A stretch of DNA of 64,000 bases. It comes from an uncultured Lachnospiraceae bacterium. Its GTDB lineage: Bacteria; Bacillota; Clostridia; Lachnospirales; Lachnospiraceae. Each line of letters opens with the position of its first letter. Positions within the stretch are counted from its first letter, which is position 1. Made by a program: the position numbers and the translations under genes. The stretch spans positions 1-64,000 of the forward strand of contig CANOKL010000004.1 of assembly GCA_947566645.1 (NCBI GenBank). The letters are read 5' to 3'. A model generated the notes under the pieces. It searched no databases and was not told where the DNA came from. It saw only the letters and a list, made by a program, of their open reading frames with translations. Of the stretch, positions 43,789 to 52,744 are shown piece after piece.

Positions 43789-45027
43789 ATGATTATTTGT
43801 GCGAAATATCTAATAACCGGAGATGGAAAAACGGTACTGACAGATCAGGCTGTTCTGACGGGAAGTGACGGGAAGATTAAGAAAATCGGGGAAAAGGATG
43901 CTCTGGTCAGGGAGTTTCCTGATGAGGAGGTAAAGGATTATCAAGATGCCACTATCCTGCCAGGCTTATGTGACATGCATGCGCATCTGGCTTACTGGTA
44001 TTCCCAGCCGGACAGTTTTAATTATGGGCCGCAGCTTATTATGCTGTATGCACTGCAGCATGCCCAGGCAGCTTTTGAGAGGGGGATTACTTCGGTCCGG
44101 GATATGTCATCTGCCCACGGTGTGTGTAAGAACCTGAAGCTGGCTGCTGAAAAAGGGTTCGTAGTTGTCCCGAAGATTACACATACAGATACCGGAATCT
44201 GCATGACCGGAGGACATGCATGGGAAGAGGTGGAACAGGTGGACGGACCATGGGAGGTCAGAAAGGAGATCCGCAGGCAGGTCCGGGACGGGGCAGAATG
44301 GGTAAAGGTACTTACAACCCACCGTTCCCATATTCCGGAGCTTACCCAGGAGGAGCTTGACGCGGCGGTGGACGAATGCCACAGAAGAGGTATCAAATGC
44401 GGAGTACATGCGGGAACAAATCCCGGTATTCAGATGTGTATTGACGCAGGCTTTGACACCATTGAGCATGCGACCTTCATGACTCTTGACCATGCGAAGC
44501 AGATGGCAGAAAAAGGAATCGCGTGGACGCCGACCATTATGGCATATACACTGCTTTATGATATCTGCAGGGAAAATCTTGAGAAACATGCCGGAGCGCC
44601 GGTAAATGATCCGGTTATGCAAAAAGAGATGAAAGATTACCAGTATTTTGAGCCAGCCTACAAGGCATACCGGGATCACTTCAAAGAATTTTATGACACC
44701 GGGGTAACTGTAATCGCAGGAACTGATATGGTTATGTACCAGTCGCCGTTCCTGCCGCTTCCAAGAGAACTTGAATACATGGTAGAATATGGAATCACCC
44801 CTGTACAGGCAGTCCAGACCGCAACAGGCAACCCGGCAAAGGTGCTGGGAGTGGAGGAAGAAAGAGGACTAATCAAAGAAGGGCTGGATGCGGATATCCT
44901 GGTTGTAGGCGGCGATCTCAGCAAAGATATCAGATGCCTTAACAACGTAAAACTCGTTACAATGGACGGAAAACGCGTCTTCGAAAACGGCATCCGCTAC
45001 GTAGGAACCCATAACATGAATATGTAG
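43789..45027 (+). CDS. Metal-dependent amidohydrolase (imidazolonepropionase/prolidase-like)
   Basis: 412-residue TIM-barrel hydrolase. Metal ligands are visible as LCDMHAHL (His-x-His, about 62), the carboxylated Lys in EWVKVLTTH (about 172), GVHAGTN (about 207), TIEHATFM (about 228) and the Asp in VIAGTDMV (about 310). Homologs are called Xaa-Pro dipeptidase-like or imidazolonepropionase-like amidohydrolases; the exact substrate is not readable. The start follows AAAGGAGGG at 9 bases. Convergent with aminopeptidase P; a peptide-degradation role would fit. Confidence 0.88.
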   Translation: MIICAKYLITGDGKTVLTDQAVLTGSDGKIKKIGEKDALVREFPDEEVKDYQDATILPGLCDMHAHLAYWYSQPDSFNYGPQLIMLYALQHAQAAFERGITSVRDMSSAHGVCKNLKLAAEKGFVVVPKITHTDTGICMTGGHAWEEVEQVDGPWEVRKEIRRQVRDGAEWVKVLTTHRSHIPELTQEELDAAVDECHRRGIKCGVHAGTNPGIQMCIDAGFDTIEHATFMTLDHAKQMAEKGIAWTPTIMAYTLLYDICRENLEKHAGAPVNDPVMQKEMKDYQYFEPAYKAYRDHFKEFYDTGVTVIAGTDMVMYQSPFLPLPRELEYMVEYGITPVQAVQTATGNPAKVLGVEEERGLIKEGLDADILVVGGDLSKDIRCLNNVKLVTMDGKRVFENGIRYVGTHNMNM

Positions 45028-45041
45028 CCGGGAATCAAAAG

Positions 45042-45267
45042 GGGGACGGGGAGTTTCTGCGCGTGACAGTGCTTGGCAGTTGCCGGGGAGGTCGGGGACG
45101 GGGGTTTTCTGCGCGTGACAGTGCTTTGTAGTACGCCGGGGAGGTCGGGGACGGGGCTTTTTCTGTGTGTGACAGTGCTTTGTAGTACGCCGGGGAGGTC
45201 GGGGACGGGGCTTTTTCTGCGCGTGACACCGCTTTGCAGTGTCACTGCTCGAAAAACCCCCGTCCCC
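45042..45267. repeat. 53-bp tandem repeat array built on GGGGACGGGG
   Basis: Four units start with GGGGACGGGG at 45042, 45094, 45147 and 45201 (periods 52, 53 and 54). Each continues with a TTTTCTGCGCGTGACA-like stretch and GCCGGGGAGGTC. The last unit forms a full hairpin: GGGGACGGGG (45201-45210) with CCCCGTCCCC (45258-45267), and inside it GTGACAC/GTGTCAC. It separates the convergent amidohydrolase and aminopeptidase genes and probably ends both transcripts. Confidence 0.88.
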
Positions 45268-45276
45268 TTTTGGCTG

Positions 45277-47064
45277 CTAAATTTCTCTTGTATATTCTTT
45301 CAGCCATTCTCTTTCTTCTTCAGTAAGATGTGGGCCGATCTTTTCGTATACATCTTTGTGATACTGGTTCAGCCATTCTTTCTCGTCACGGCTCATTTCT
45401 TCTGGATCAATTCCGTCCAGGTCGATGGGGGCGAAGGTGACGGTTTCAAAGTGCATGAACTGTCCGTATTTATTCTGTACGCCTTTTTTGACGATGAATT
45501 CATTTTCGATTCGGATGCCGAATTTGCCGTCTTCGTAGATTCCTGGCTCATCGGTAATTACCATGCCTTCTTCTAACTGATGGTGTTCGTTCTTGCTGGG
45601 AACGACATACCAGCGGAAGCCTGTAGGCGCCTCGTGGACGTTTCCAAGATAACCGACGCCGTGTCCGGTGCCGCACTGGTAATCGAGGTCAAGATCCCAG
45701 ATGGGGCCTCTTGCCAGTACGTCAAGGTTATAGCCATAGCAGCCGTAGAGGAATCTTGCGCGGGACAGGCGCATCATTGCGCGCACTACTGCGGTGAAGT
45801 ATTTCTTCATCTGCTGGTCTACTGAGCCAAGGATGAAGGTTCGCGTTATATCAGTGGAACCTTCATAATAGCCGCCTCCGGTATCATTCAGGAAGAATGC
45901 GCCGGATCGGAGTTCTACGTCAGTCTCCTCGGACGGGGAATAATGCATCATAGCTGCGTGGTCTGCATAGGCGCACAGGGGCTCGAAGCTGTCGCGGATA
46001 TACCCTTCCTGTTCGGCACGGAAACTGGTAAGCTTGTCTGCGGAGCTCAGCTCGGTGATCGGCTCTTTCTCGTAGCGGGTCTTTACCCAGTGCATGAATT
46101 TGGTTACGGCAACGCCGTCTTTAATGTGTGCCTGTCTGATATTTTCAAGCTCAACAGGGTTCTTCATTGCTTTCATGAGGATGGTTGGATTTGCTGCTTC
46201 TATAATCTTACACGGGATATTTTTATAGAGTGCATAATTCATCTTCATGGGGTCAATCATTACGGCAGCGTCTGCCTTCAGGCTCTTAATATCCTCATAA
46301 ATGTCGTTGTATGGGTGAATATGTACCTGGTTTTTCTCTAATTCCTCGTGAATGCGCCCGTCAAGCTTGGATTCATCCACATACAATTCTACCGCATCCA
46401 TTGTGACAATGGCATAGGAGAGAAGAAGCGGGAAGAAGTCTATATCATCACCGCGGATATTAAGCAGCCAGCATATGTCGTCAAGAGATGCGATCACATG
46501 AGTGTCTGCCCCGTTCTGCTCCATGACCTTGCGTACCCGTGCAAGCTTGGATGTGGTGCTCTCGCCGGAATATTTTTCTTCAAGGAAGAATGCTGGTTTT
46601 GTAGACAGTGTCGGGCGGTCCTCCCAGACTGCATCAACCAGGTCTTCAGAATAGTGAATGCCGATCTTTTTTCCACAGAGGGCTTCCTCATATTCCTGCC
46701 CTTCTCCCATAGAAAGGACGCGGCCGTCAAAGCCCACCGTGCCGCCTTCTGGAATACTGGCCTGTAAATATTCTGTGATGGACGGGGTATCGCCGACGAA
46801 CATCTTCATCAGACGGATGCCGCTTCCCTTCAGTTCATTTTCCGCCTGGAAGAAATACCTTCCGTCTGTCCATAAGCCTCCGTCATCCTTCGTGATGACA
46901 GCGGTTCCGTAGGAACCGGAAAATCCGGTCATGAACTTCCGCGCTTTAAAATGTTCCCCTACATATTCGCTCTGGTGGAAGTCAGCCGTTGGGATGACGT
47001 AGGCATCTATGCCCTTCTCCGCCATAAGTGCGCGGAGCTTTGCAATTCTTTCTGGTACACTCAT
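45277..47064 (-). CDS. Aminopeptidase P (Xaa-Pro aminopeptidase)
   Basis: 595-residue M24 peptidase that removes an N-terminal residue before proline. It is the long, three-domain form: two creatinase-like N-terminal domains (about 1-300) and a pita-bread catalytic domain. Metal ligands lie in FLNDTGGGYYEGSTDITRTF (two Asp), GTGHGVGYLGNVHEAP (His), ITDEPGIYEDGKFGIRIEN (two Glu). The start at 47064 follows GAAGGAGG; an upstream reading would cross a GTTAC-family repeat. It likely works on peptides brought in by the POT transporter about 4 kb away. Confidence 0.93.
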   Translation of the reverse strand: MSVPERIAKLRALMAEKGIDAYVIPTADFHQSEYVGEHFKARKFMTGFSGSYGTAVITKDDGGLWTDGRYFFQAENELKGSGIRLMKMFVGDTPSITEYLQASIPEGGTVGFDGRVLSMGEGQEYEEALCGKKIGIHYSEDLVDAVWEDRPTLSTKPAFFLEEKYSGESTTSKLARVRKVMEQNGADTHVIASLDDICWLLNIRGDDIDFFPLLLSYAIVTMDAVELYVDESKLDGRIHEELEKNQVHIHPYNDIYEDIKSLKADAAVMIDPMKMNYALYKNIPCKIIEAANPTILMKAMKNPVELENIRQAHIKDGVAVTKFMHWVKTRYEKEPITELSSADKLTSFRAEQEGYIRDSFEPLCAYADHAAMMHYSPSEETDVELRSGAFFLNDTGGGYYEGSTDITRTFILGSVDQQMKKYFTAVVRAMMRLSRARFLYGCYGYNLDVLARGPIWDLDLDYQCGTGHGVGYLGNVHEAPTGFRWYVVPSKNEHHQLEEGMVITDEPGIYEDGKFGIRIENEFIVKKGVQNKYGQFMHFETVTFAPIDLDGIDPEEMSRDEKEWLNQYHKDVYEKIGPHLTEEEREWLKEYTREI

Positions 47065-47226
47065 TGTAAAAACCTCCTTCTTAAAGCTCTCTTTTTTGTT
47101 ACTGTCCACGAAGCGGACTGCAACGCTTTTTCTTTTATTTTATCATAGTGAGACAGAATATACTAGTACAGCATTGCGTAATTAACAATGAATTCTTTGG
47201 CGACGCAGATATCAGGTACATTATTC

Positions 47227-47358
47227 GTAACTACTCAGCAGGTCTGTGCATTTACTGCACAGACCGTAAGAAAGTGATTCAGGAGTGCAAAAATCCCATT
47301 GCCGAAGGCAATTTCAAATGGATTTTTGCATGTAACTGTGAAGGTACTGAGCAGTTAC
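47227..47358. mobile_element. 132-bp MITE, copy 1
   Basis: Ends in 12-bp terminal inverted repeats, GTAACTACTCAG and CTGAGCAGTTAC (one mismatch). Flanked by CATTATTC (47219-47226) and CATTATTT (47359-47366), an 8-bp target duplication with one difference. Internally it has a GGTCTGTGC/GCACAGACC hairpin (47241-47265) and a long nested hairpin (47286-47330, TGCAAAAATCC arms). No coding capacity. Confidence 0.9.
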
Positions 47359-47498
47359 CATTATTTACTGTTAATTAAGCAAGGCTGTACTGGAGCAACA
47401 TATTCAGAGCAAAAATACCTTCATTCACGCAATATCTGTTGTACTATTTGCAGAACTCTGTTACCATAGGTATGGAAAGGAAAAACGTTTAGTCCGTG

Positions 47499-47630
47499 GT
47501 AACTACTCAGCAGGTCTGTGCATTTACTGCACAGACCGTAAGAAAGTGATTCAGGAGTGCAAAAATCCCATTGCCGAAGGCAATTTCAAATGGATTTTTG
47601 CATGTAACTGTGAAGGTACTGAGCAGTTAC
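47499..47630. mobile_element. 132-bp MITE, copy 2
   Basis: Identical to copy 1 over all 132 bp and in the same orientation. Flanked by a perfect 8-bp target duplication AGTCCGTG (47491-47498 and 47631-47638). Removing it rejoins TTTAGTCCGTGAATC, which resembles the GTCCGTGAA arm of the dispersed palindromes, so it inserted into a member of that family. Confidence 0.92.
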
Positions 47631-47671
47631 AGTCCGTGAATCATATATAGCAGGAAAGGAGAGGGGACAGT

Positions 47672-50209
47672 GTGAATACAATTACCAGGATTTATCAGAA
47701 AATCACATGTCTGGTTTATGTTTTTTTCTTTGCGGCGCTCTGGCTTCCGTGGATGGAAATCGGCAACAAGAGTTATCATCTGCCAGGATATCTCAGGATG
47801 GTTCAGAAAGCCGGAGGAATCGTGGCTATGACAGACGGAAGTCCGGACTTTGTGGCTTCTTATTATTTGTTTTTCATTCCCGTTCTCGCGGGAATACTGG
47901 CGGTCATTTACGCGGTGAGCCTGCTGGCGGGAAGGCCGTTTAAGGTTCTGTACAGAATGGTCAGGTGGTGTGAATTCATATATGCTGCAGCAGCGGTGAT
48001 ACTCTTTCCCATGGTGCCGCTTCTATGGACCTACATCCTTCCGCTTCTGTGTCTGGCAGAATATGTGGCGGGTCAGTATGTAGCGCAGCATGATGAGATT
48101 GCAAAGGCGGCCAGGGAACGGATGGAGCGCGACAGGCGGGAGAAGGAAGAACGGAAGAGAAGGCTTTATTTTCCAGGACGATATGGAATTGATTTTTTCC
48201 GTATGGTTTTGAAAAATGCAAAATATCATATCAGGAATTACATCATGCTCATACTCAGCGGAACATTCCTGATGCTATTCTTGTACCTTACATTTGCACT
48301 GAAATATGCATTTCAGGGAGTACATACGGAAGAAGCGGTGGTGGGCGGCAGGCTGCAGGGGATTCTGCTTGAAGCAGTGTGGATCGGGCTGGTGCTCAAC
48401 GCCGTGCTAATGGCTCTCTCTTTTTCCTATTATATCCGGAACAAGATAAAAGAGGAAAATGCCCTGGTTCTTCTTGGAATCCGAAGCAGGGCTCTTACGT
48501 CCATTATGGTAATGGAATATACAGGGTGTCTGGCATGTTCCGCCGTTATGGGGATTCTTATGGGAAACATTGCCTTTCGGATTCTCGTATCGGCGCTTGG
48601 GAAAAGACTTCCGGTCAGGGCATGTAGTCTGCCGGTTTCCTCTTATCTGATTCTGATCGGAATCTTTGCAGTGGCGGCGCTTATAGCAGCAATGGTAAAT
48701 GGCCATGTATATGAACATATGCGGTGGGAGCAGGCAGGGCTTCTTGTGACAGGAACCGGAGAAATCCCCGGAATCTCGGTGTGGATTGGTCTGGCTGCAG
48801 GGTGTTATGTTATTTTCAGTGCAGTGAGCCAGTTCGGAAGAAGAGAAGGGGGAGAGGGAGAAGAGTTTTTGCTTTATTTCCTGTTTGGGATCGTGCTAGT
48901 CATACGTTTTCTTAAGGGGGTGCAGATACAGCGGCTTAAGAAAACGGAGCACCGGTACTACAGAGAACTTTTCCAGAAGCTTATTTTTATAAAAAGCTTT
49001 GGGCAGAACATGAAAAAAATCTACCTTCTTACAGGGATTGCATTCCTTGTTATGTATCCGCTCACAGCGGTGTATGCGGTAAATGCAGCGGTGACAGATA
49101 CCAGGCAGCAGTATCCCTATGATTTTGTATGCAGGGTGTCAGAAGAAGGGACGGACGCTTTTGAAGAGATAAGAGACCGTTATTTACTGGATGCAGAGGA
49201 ATATCCGGTGGCGACAGTATATACTCTGATGCCAAACAACATCTCGGTCACAAGCAGCCTGAAAAGCCTGTTTTTCATGGAGTATGCTTCGGTTGCAAAC
49301 GGGCGTCAGGTATTAGTGGAGCCTCCGGCGCAGGCAGGGATCCCGGAATCGGTCTATCTGAAATTAAAAGAGAATGCAGGAAAGAAAGTAAAAGCACGAG
49401 GACTTGAAGGAGAAGACATCTTTGTGGTTTATCAGGAAAGCCTGCTTACAAGGGCGCATGTTCTGGACTGGTCGGGAACTGAGGAGAGCATCTCTCTCCA
49501 GACAGCCTGTGAGGGAATGGATGTGAACAGCTACTCTGCATATACAGAACGGAGGGTGGTCAGTCAGGAGCGGGACATACTGACCGGAGTCTGCGATGGC
49601 GGAAAGCAGCAGAATCTGGTAGTATTTTCAGACGAGTATTTTCAGACGATTTATCAGGGTGAAAAATTATATCTTTTTCAGGCAGGGACATCAGGGGAAG
49701 GCATCTATGAAAAGGTAAAGGCTGAGCTTCAAAAAGTGGAAGAGGAGACCGGGATGCTTCATTTTTATGACCGGGAATCCAGTGTACAGGATATGGAAAC
49801 AGAACGGTACATGCGCCAGGTGGTATGGCTGTTTATGCTGATTTTAACAGGCCTTAGCGGGATTTATCTGATATTTATAAAATTCTGCTTTGAGATGGAT
49901 GAAATTACGGAGAGATACCGTTTCCTCTCCTGCATGGGAATGCATGAGCGGGAAGTAAGGAAGACGCTTCAAAAAGAGATGCTTCCATTTTTCCTCCTGC
50001 CATTTTTCGCGGCAGGAGCCTCGGCAGTGATGTTTACCGGCCTTATGTTCCGGGTGAGGCTATACAGTCCGTCAGAGATGGGCCGGTATTTGCGGTATGC
50101 TCTTCCTGTATGGTGTGGTTACTGGCTGGTACAGGCTGTAGTCTATCTGATTATCAGAGGAGTGCTATATTCTAAAATAAGATTTACAGAACAGGGGGGA
50201 GTAAGGTGA
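47672..50209 (+). CDS. FtsX-type ABC transporter permease
   Basis: 845-residue membrane protein. An N-terminal part (about 1-165) with about three membrane segments and a highly charged stretch (KAARERMERDRREKEERKRR) precedes the usual 10-segment core: FtsX-like blocks about 190-340 and 715-840, with a large extracellular domain between (about 475-700). This layout resembles BceB/YtrF-type permeases of peptide-sensing or export systems. It starts at GTG 47672 after AAAGGAG and overlaps the ATPase gene by 4 bases. No two-component system is adjacent, unlike classic Bce modules. Confidence 0.85.
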   Translation: MNTITRIYQKITCLVYVFFFAALWLPWMEIGNKSYHLPGYLRMVQKAGGIVAMTDGSPDFVASYYLFFIPVLAGILAVIYAVSLLAGRPFKVLYRMVRWCEFIYAAAAVILFPMVPLLWTYILPLLCLAEYVAGQYVAQHDEIAKAARERMERDRREKEERKRRLYFPGRYGIDFFRMVLKNAKYHIRNYIMLILSGTFLMLFLYLTFALKYAFQGVHTEEAVVGGRLQGILLEAVWIGLVLNAVLMALSFSYYIRNKIKEENALVLLGIRSRALTSIMVMEYTGCLACSAVMGILMGNIAFRILVSALGKRLPVRACSLPVSSYLILIGIFAVAALIAAMVNGHVYEHMRWEQAGLLVTGTGEIPGISVWIGLAAGCYVIFSAVSQFGRREGGEGEEFLLYFLFGIVLVIRFLKGVQIQRLKKTEHRYYRELFQKLIFIKSFGQNMKKIYLLTGIAFLVMYPLTAVYAVNAAVTDTRQQYPYDFVCRVSEEGTDAFEEIRDRYLLDAEEYPVATVYTLMPNNISVTSSLKSLFFMEYASVANGRQVLVEPPAQAGIPESVYLKLKENAGKKVKARGLEGEDIFVVYQESLLTRAHVLDWSGTEESISLQTACEGMDVNSYSAYTERRVVSQERDILTGVCDGGKQQNLVVFSDEYFQTIYQGEKLYLFQAGTSGEGIYEKVKAELQKVEEETGMLHFYDRESSVQDMETERYMRQVVWLFMLILTGLSGIYLIFIKFCFEMDEITERYRFLSCMGMHEREVRKTLQKEMLPFFLLPFFAAGASAVMFTGLMFRVRLYSPSEMGRYLRYALPVWCGYWLVQAVVYLIIRGVLYSKIRFTEQGGVR

Positions 50210-50973
50210 AAGAGATCATTGCAACACACGGGCTTGTAAAGAATTATTACAGAAATCATAATACCAGTAATCCAGATGCCCGGATTGAAGTGCTGAAAGG
50301 GCTTGACCTGTCGATTCTGGAAGGTGAGTATGTGTGCATCATGGGGAGTTCCGGCGGAGGGAAGACAACGCTGCTTAAAATTCTCGGCATGATGGAGAGT
50401 ATTACAGATGGAGAGTATTACTTTCAGGGGAAAGACGCCTCGAAGCTGTGGAAGGATGAGCTGGCTGACATTCGCAGAAAGAAGATTGGGTTTGTTTTCC
50501 AGGATTATTATCTGATGGACAGCCTCTCTGTGGAAGAGAATATTATGGTGCCTATGATTCTTGATAAAGCACCTGCTGACAGGATGAGAGAGAAAATGCA
50601 CAGTCTGACAAAAAGGTTCGGCGTGGAGAAACTGATCCAAAAAACGCCCTGTGAGCTTTCCGGAGGGGAAAAGCAGAGGGTGGCGATCTGCAGGGCGCTG
50701 ATGAACGACCCGGATATCATCATGGCAGACGAACCGACCGGAAACCTGGACGCAAAATCAAGCAGAAGGCTAATGGAGACCTTTGATTCCATTAACCAGG
50801 AGATGAAGAAAAATATTATTCTTGTAACCCATGATCCGAAAATTGCAAGGTGCAGCAACAAGATTTTCTTTATTGATGACGGTGTGATCGTGAAAACTCT
50901 AGAGAAAAAGGAGGGTGATTCCGCAGCATTTTATAAGGAGATTCTTCATGAGATGGAAGAGATGGAGGAGTGA
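50206..50973 (+). CDS. ABC transporter ATP-binding protein (MacB/LolD/BceA type)
   Basis: 255-residue ATPase coupled to the FtsX-type permease. Walker A GSSGGGKTTLL (about 45), Q-loop FVFQDYYLMDSL, signature LSGGEKQRVAICRAL (about 150), Walker B IIMADEPTGNLDAKS and switch His in LVTHDPKIA match the MacB/BceA class. Its GTG start overlaps the permease stop. A strong shared terminator lies about 50 bp downstream. Confidence 0.93.
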   Translation: MKEIIATHGLVKNYYRNHNTSNPDARIEVLKGLDLSILEGEYVCIMGSSGGGKTTLLKILGMMESITDGEYYFQGKDASKLWKDELADIRRKKIGFVFQDYYLMDSLSVEENIMVPMILDKAPADRMREKMHSLTKRFGVEKLIQKTPCELSGGEKQRVAICRALMNDPDIIMADEPTGNLDAKSSRRLMETFDSINQEMKKNIILVTHDPKIARCSNKIFFIDDGVIVKTLEKKEGDSAAFYKEILHEMEEMEE

Positions 50974-51024
50974 GCGGCTCCCATTCACTAAGCAAAATGC
51001 AGATGGTCTGGATGTATGCGCGGC

Positions 51025-51063
51025 AAAATAAGGGAACAGTCATCAAGACTGTTCCCTTATTTT
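51025..51063. terminator. Bidirectional terminator between two convergent genes
   Basis: Perfect 17-bp stem AAAATAAGGGAACAGTC / GACTGTTCCCTTATTTT with a 5-nt loop, serving both the ABC operon (plus) and the peptide transporter (minus). Confidence 0.92.
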
Positions 51064-51086
51064 GTAGATTCTTTATGAAATTTTTA

Positions 51087-52448
51087 TTAGTTTTCTTTCT
51101 CCAGTGCGTCCAGTTTACCACTGCATGCCCAAAGGATTACACCGAATACAATTACGACTGCACCAACTGCGCCATAACCGGACTGGAACGGAAGAGTAGC
51201 CAGCCATGAGTATACCTTCGGATAAATCTGCTGAGCAAGGAATACTGCGATTGGCCAGAAGCCTAACAGCAGACCAAGTACCTTTGCCGGAGCCAGCTTG
51301 GATACAAAGGAATTTCCAAGTGGGGAGAATACCATCTCGCCAACAGACATTAACAGGCAGACAAGTGCAAGCCAGAATACAGAGCACTGTCCATCGCCTC
51401 TGATAATGTCAGCAAGAACCATAACAAGGTAAGATACACCTACCAGCATAGTGCCAAGAGCAGTCTTCTTGAACATGCTCATATCACCCTTCGGCCTCAT
51501 AGCCATTTTTGCCCATACTCCCGCAAGAACCGGTCCTAAGATGATACAGGTAAGAGCATTCACGGAATCAAACCAGGATGTCGGAATCTGGAAGCTTCCG
51601 ATGTACCAGTTCGCATGGTTCAGGAAGTCTGCGCCATCGCCCCATCCGAAGTAATAGTAAGCCGGCATATAAGCCATGTACCATACCATCCAGAAGATTG
51701 CGGAGAAAATGGTTACAAGAATAATCGCAACGATCTTTTTCTTGTCGCTTGCCGTAAGAGGTGCGGACTCAGCAGCAGCCTTCTTTTCTTTGGAAACGAA
51801 CTCTCTCTGGTCATTCTTGAACGGCTTCTTACCAGCATCGCCAAGAGCCTTGCCATTGAAGATAAACCATGCAGCGTCAATGAACAGGAAGATCGCACAG
51901 ATCAGGAATACAGTGTTAAAGCTGCACTTAATGCCAAAGAGACCTGTGGTCGCCAGCATAGCAATGAAAGTAGTACCTACGAAGGAACCGATATTTACGA
52001 ATGAATACTGAATCGAAAATGCTGCGTTCAATTCGTCTTCATTGTGGAATAACAGTCCGTTTACACCAGACAGATTACCCTTGAACAGACCTGTACCTAC
52101 AGATACAAGGATAACCATCGCCCACACCATTCCCATGGAGTTCGCCTGCCATGTACACAGATATCCTGCTCCCATGAGAATCATACCGAGAGCTACACAG
52201 AGCCTTGGGCTTAACCAGTAGTCAGCGATGTACCCGCCGAAGATCGGTGTGATGTAGGTCCATGCCACGAAAGAAGCGGACATGGCAGCACCCTCTGCAT
52301 CAGATAATCCAAGACCACCTGAGGCAGCCTCTGTTGCAAGCCAGATGGCAAGTAAGTACTTTACGGTGTAAAAGGCACAACGCTCAAAAGTGAAGCCCAT
52401 TGAACACACGTAAAAACCAAAAGGTCTGCGTTTTTTTGCTGTTTCCAT
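51087..52448 (-). CDS. POT/PTR2-family oligopeptide:H+ symporter
   Basis: 453-residue, about 12-segment MFS protein that imports di- and tripeptides. Landmarks are SMGFTFERCAFYTVKYLL (the FxxERFxYY-like motif, about 16-30), AYITPIFGGYIADYWLSPR-like cytoplasmic loop, GTGLFKGNLSG (about 118), FSIQYSFVNIGSF (PTR signature) and LLGFWPIAVFLAQQ. The ATG at 52448 follows GGAGGG at 8 bases; a GTG 9 bases upstream overlaps it. A strong promoter lies upstream. Confidence 0.92.
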   Translation of the reverse strand: METAKKRRPFGFYVCSMGFTFERCAFYTVKYLLAIWLATEAASGGLGLSDAEGAAMSASFVAWTYITPIFGGYIADYWLSPRLCVALGMILMGAGYLCTWQANSMGMVWAMVILVSVGTGLFKGNLSGVNGLLFHNEDELNAAFSIQYSFVNIGSFVGTTFIAMLATTGLFGIKCSFNTVFLICAIFLFIDAAWFIFNGKALGDAGKKPFKNDQREFVSKEKKAAAESAPLTASDKKKIVAIILVTIFSAIFWMVWYMAYMPAYYYFGWGDGADFLNHANWYIGSFQIPTSWFDSVNALTCIILGPVLAGVWAKMAMRPKGDMSMFKKTALGTMLVGVSYLVMVLADIIRGDGQCSVFWLALVCLLMSVGEMVFSPLGNSFVSKLAPAKVLGLLLGFWPIAVFLAQQIYPKVYSWLATLPFQSGYGAVGAVVIVFGVILWACSGKLDALEKEN

Positions 52449-52538
52449 AAATTTCACCCTCCAATAATGAATTTTTCGTCATTTGTTTTAAATATATGTA
52501 GGAAGCCCTCAAAAAATTTAAAACTTTTGACTAAAATG

Positions 52539-52567
52539 ATCATAGCACAAAATGAAAAGAAGTACAA
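52539..52567 (-). promoter_or_regulatory. Promoter of the POT transporter
   Basis: Minus strand: TTGTAC (52562-52567), a 17-bp spacer and TATGAT (52539-52544). Confidence 0.78.
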
Positions 52568-52657
52568 TAATTACTTTAAGAAAAAATTAAGGAAATTTAT
52601 AAAAAATTACCATGTGTGAATGATTTAACAAAAAATCGGAGAAAAACAGAAAAGTGG

Positions 52658-52686
52658 TTGCAGATTTTTCGAAAAGAGGATATAAT
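52658..52686 (+). promoter_or_regulatory. Promoter of the decarboxylase operon
   Basis: TTGCAG (52658-52663), a 17-bp spacer and a perfect TATAAT (52681-52686). The first gene starts about 52 bp downstream of the predicted start. Confidence 0.85.
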
Positions 52687-52744
52687 ACAATAGGCATAAA
52701 TTGGTTTTACTATTAAAATATGTAAGAAAATGGAGGGCTACACT

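Larger units (their letters stand above)
47065..47671. other. Repeat-rich intergenic region with two MITEs
   Basis: 607 bp between divergent genes. It contains a GTTAC-family palindrome (near 47097-47125), two identical 132-bp MITEs and a 140-bp spacer. The short readings here are inside the repeats and are not genes. Confidence 0.7.
52449..52744. other. Divergent promoter region
   Basis: 296 bp holding one strong promoter for each direction (52539-52567 minus, 52658-52686 plus). The spacer between is AT-rich. No other structure is seen. Confidence 0.6.

Noticed and set aside
45035..45245. Minus-strand reading with repeated PSPTSPA
   Set aside because: It is the 53-bp DNA repeat read as protein. 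It has no ribosome binding site and lies in the space between convergent genes.
45042..45267. Possible CRISPR array
   Set aside because: The units are contiguous and similar along their full 53 bp, with no variable spacers, and no cas genes are present.
47148..47378. Short readings inside the MITE region
   Set aside because: They mainly cover MITE copy 1 and have no ribosome binding site; the element is non-coding.
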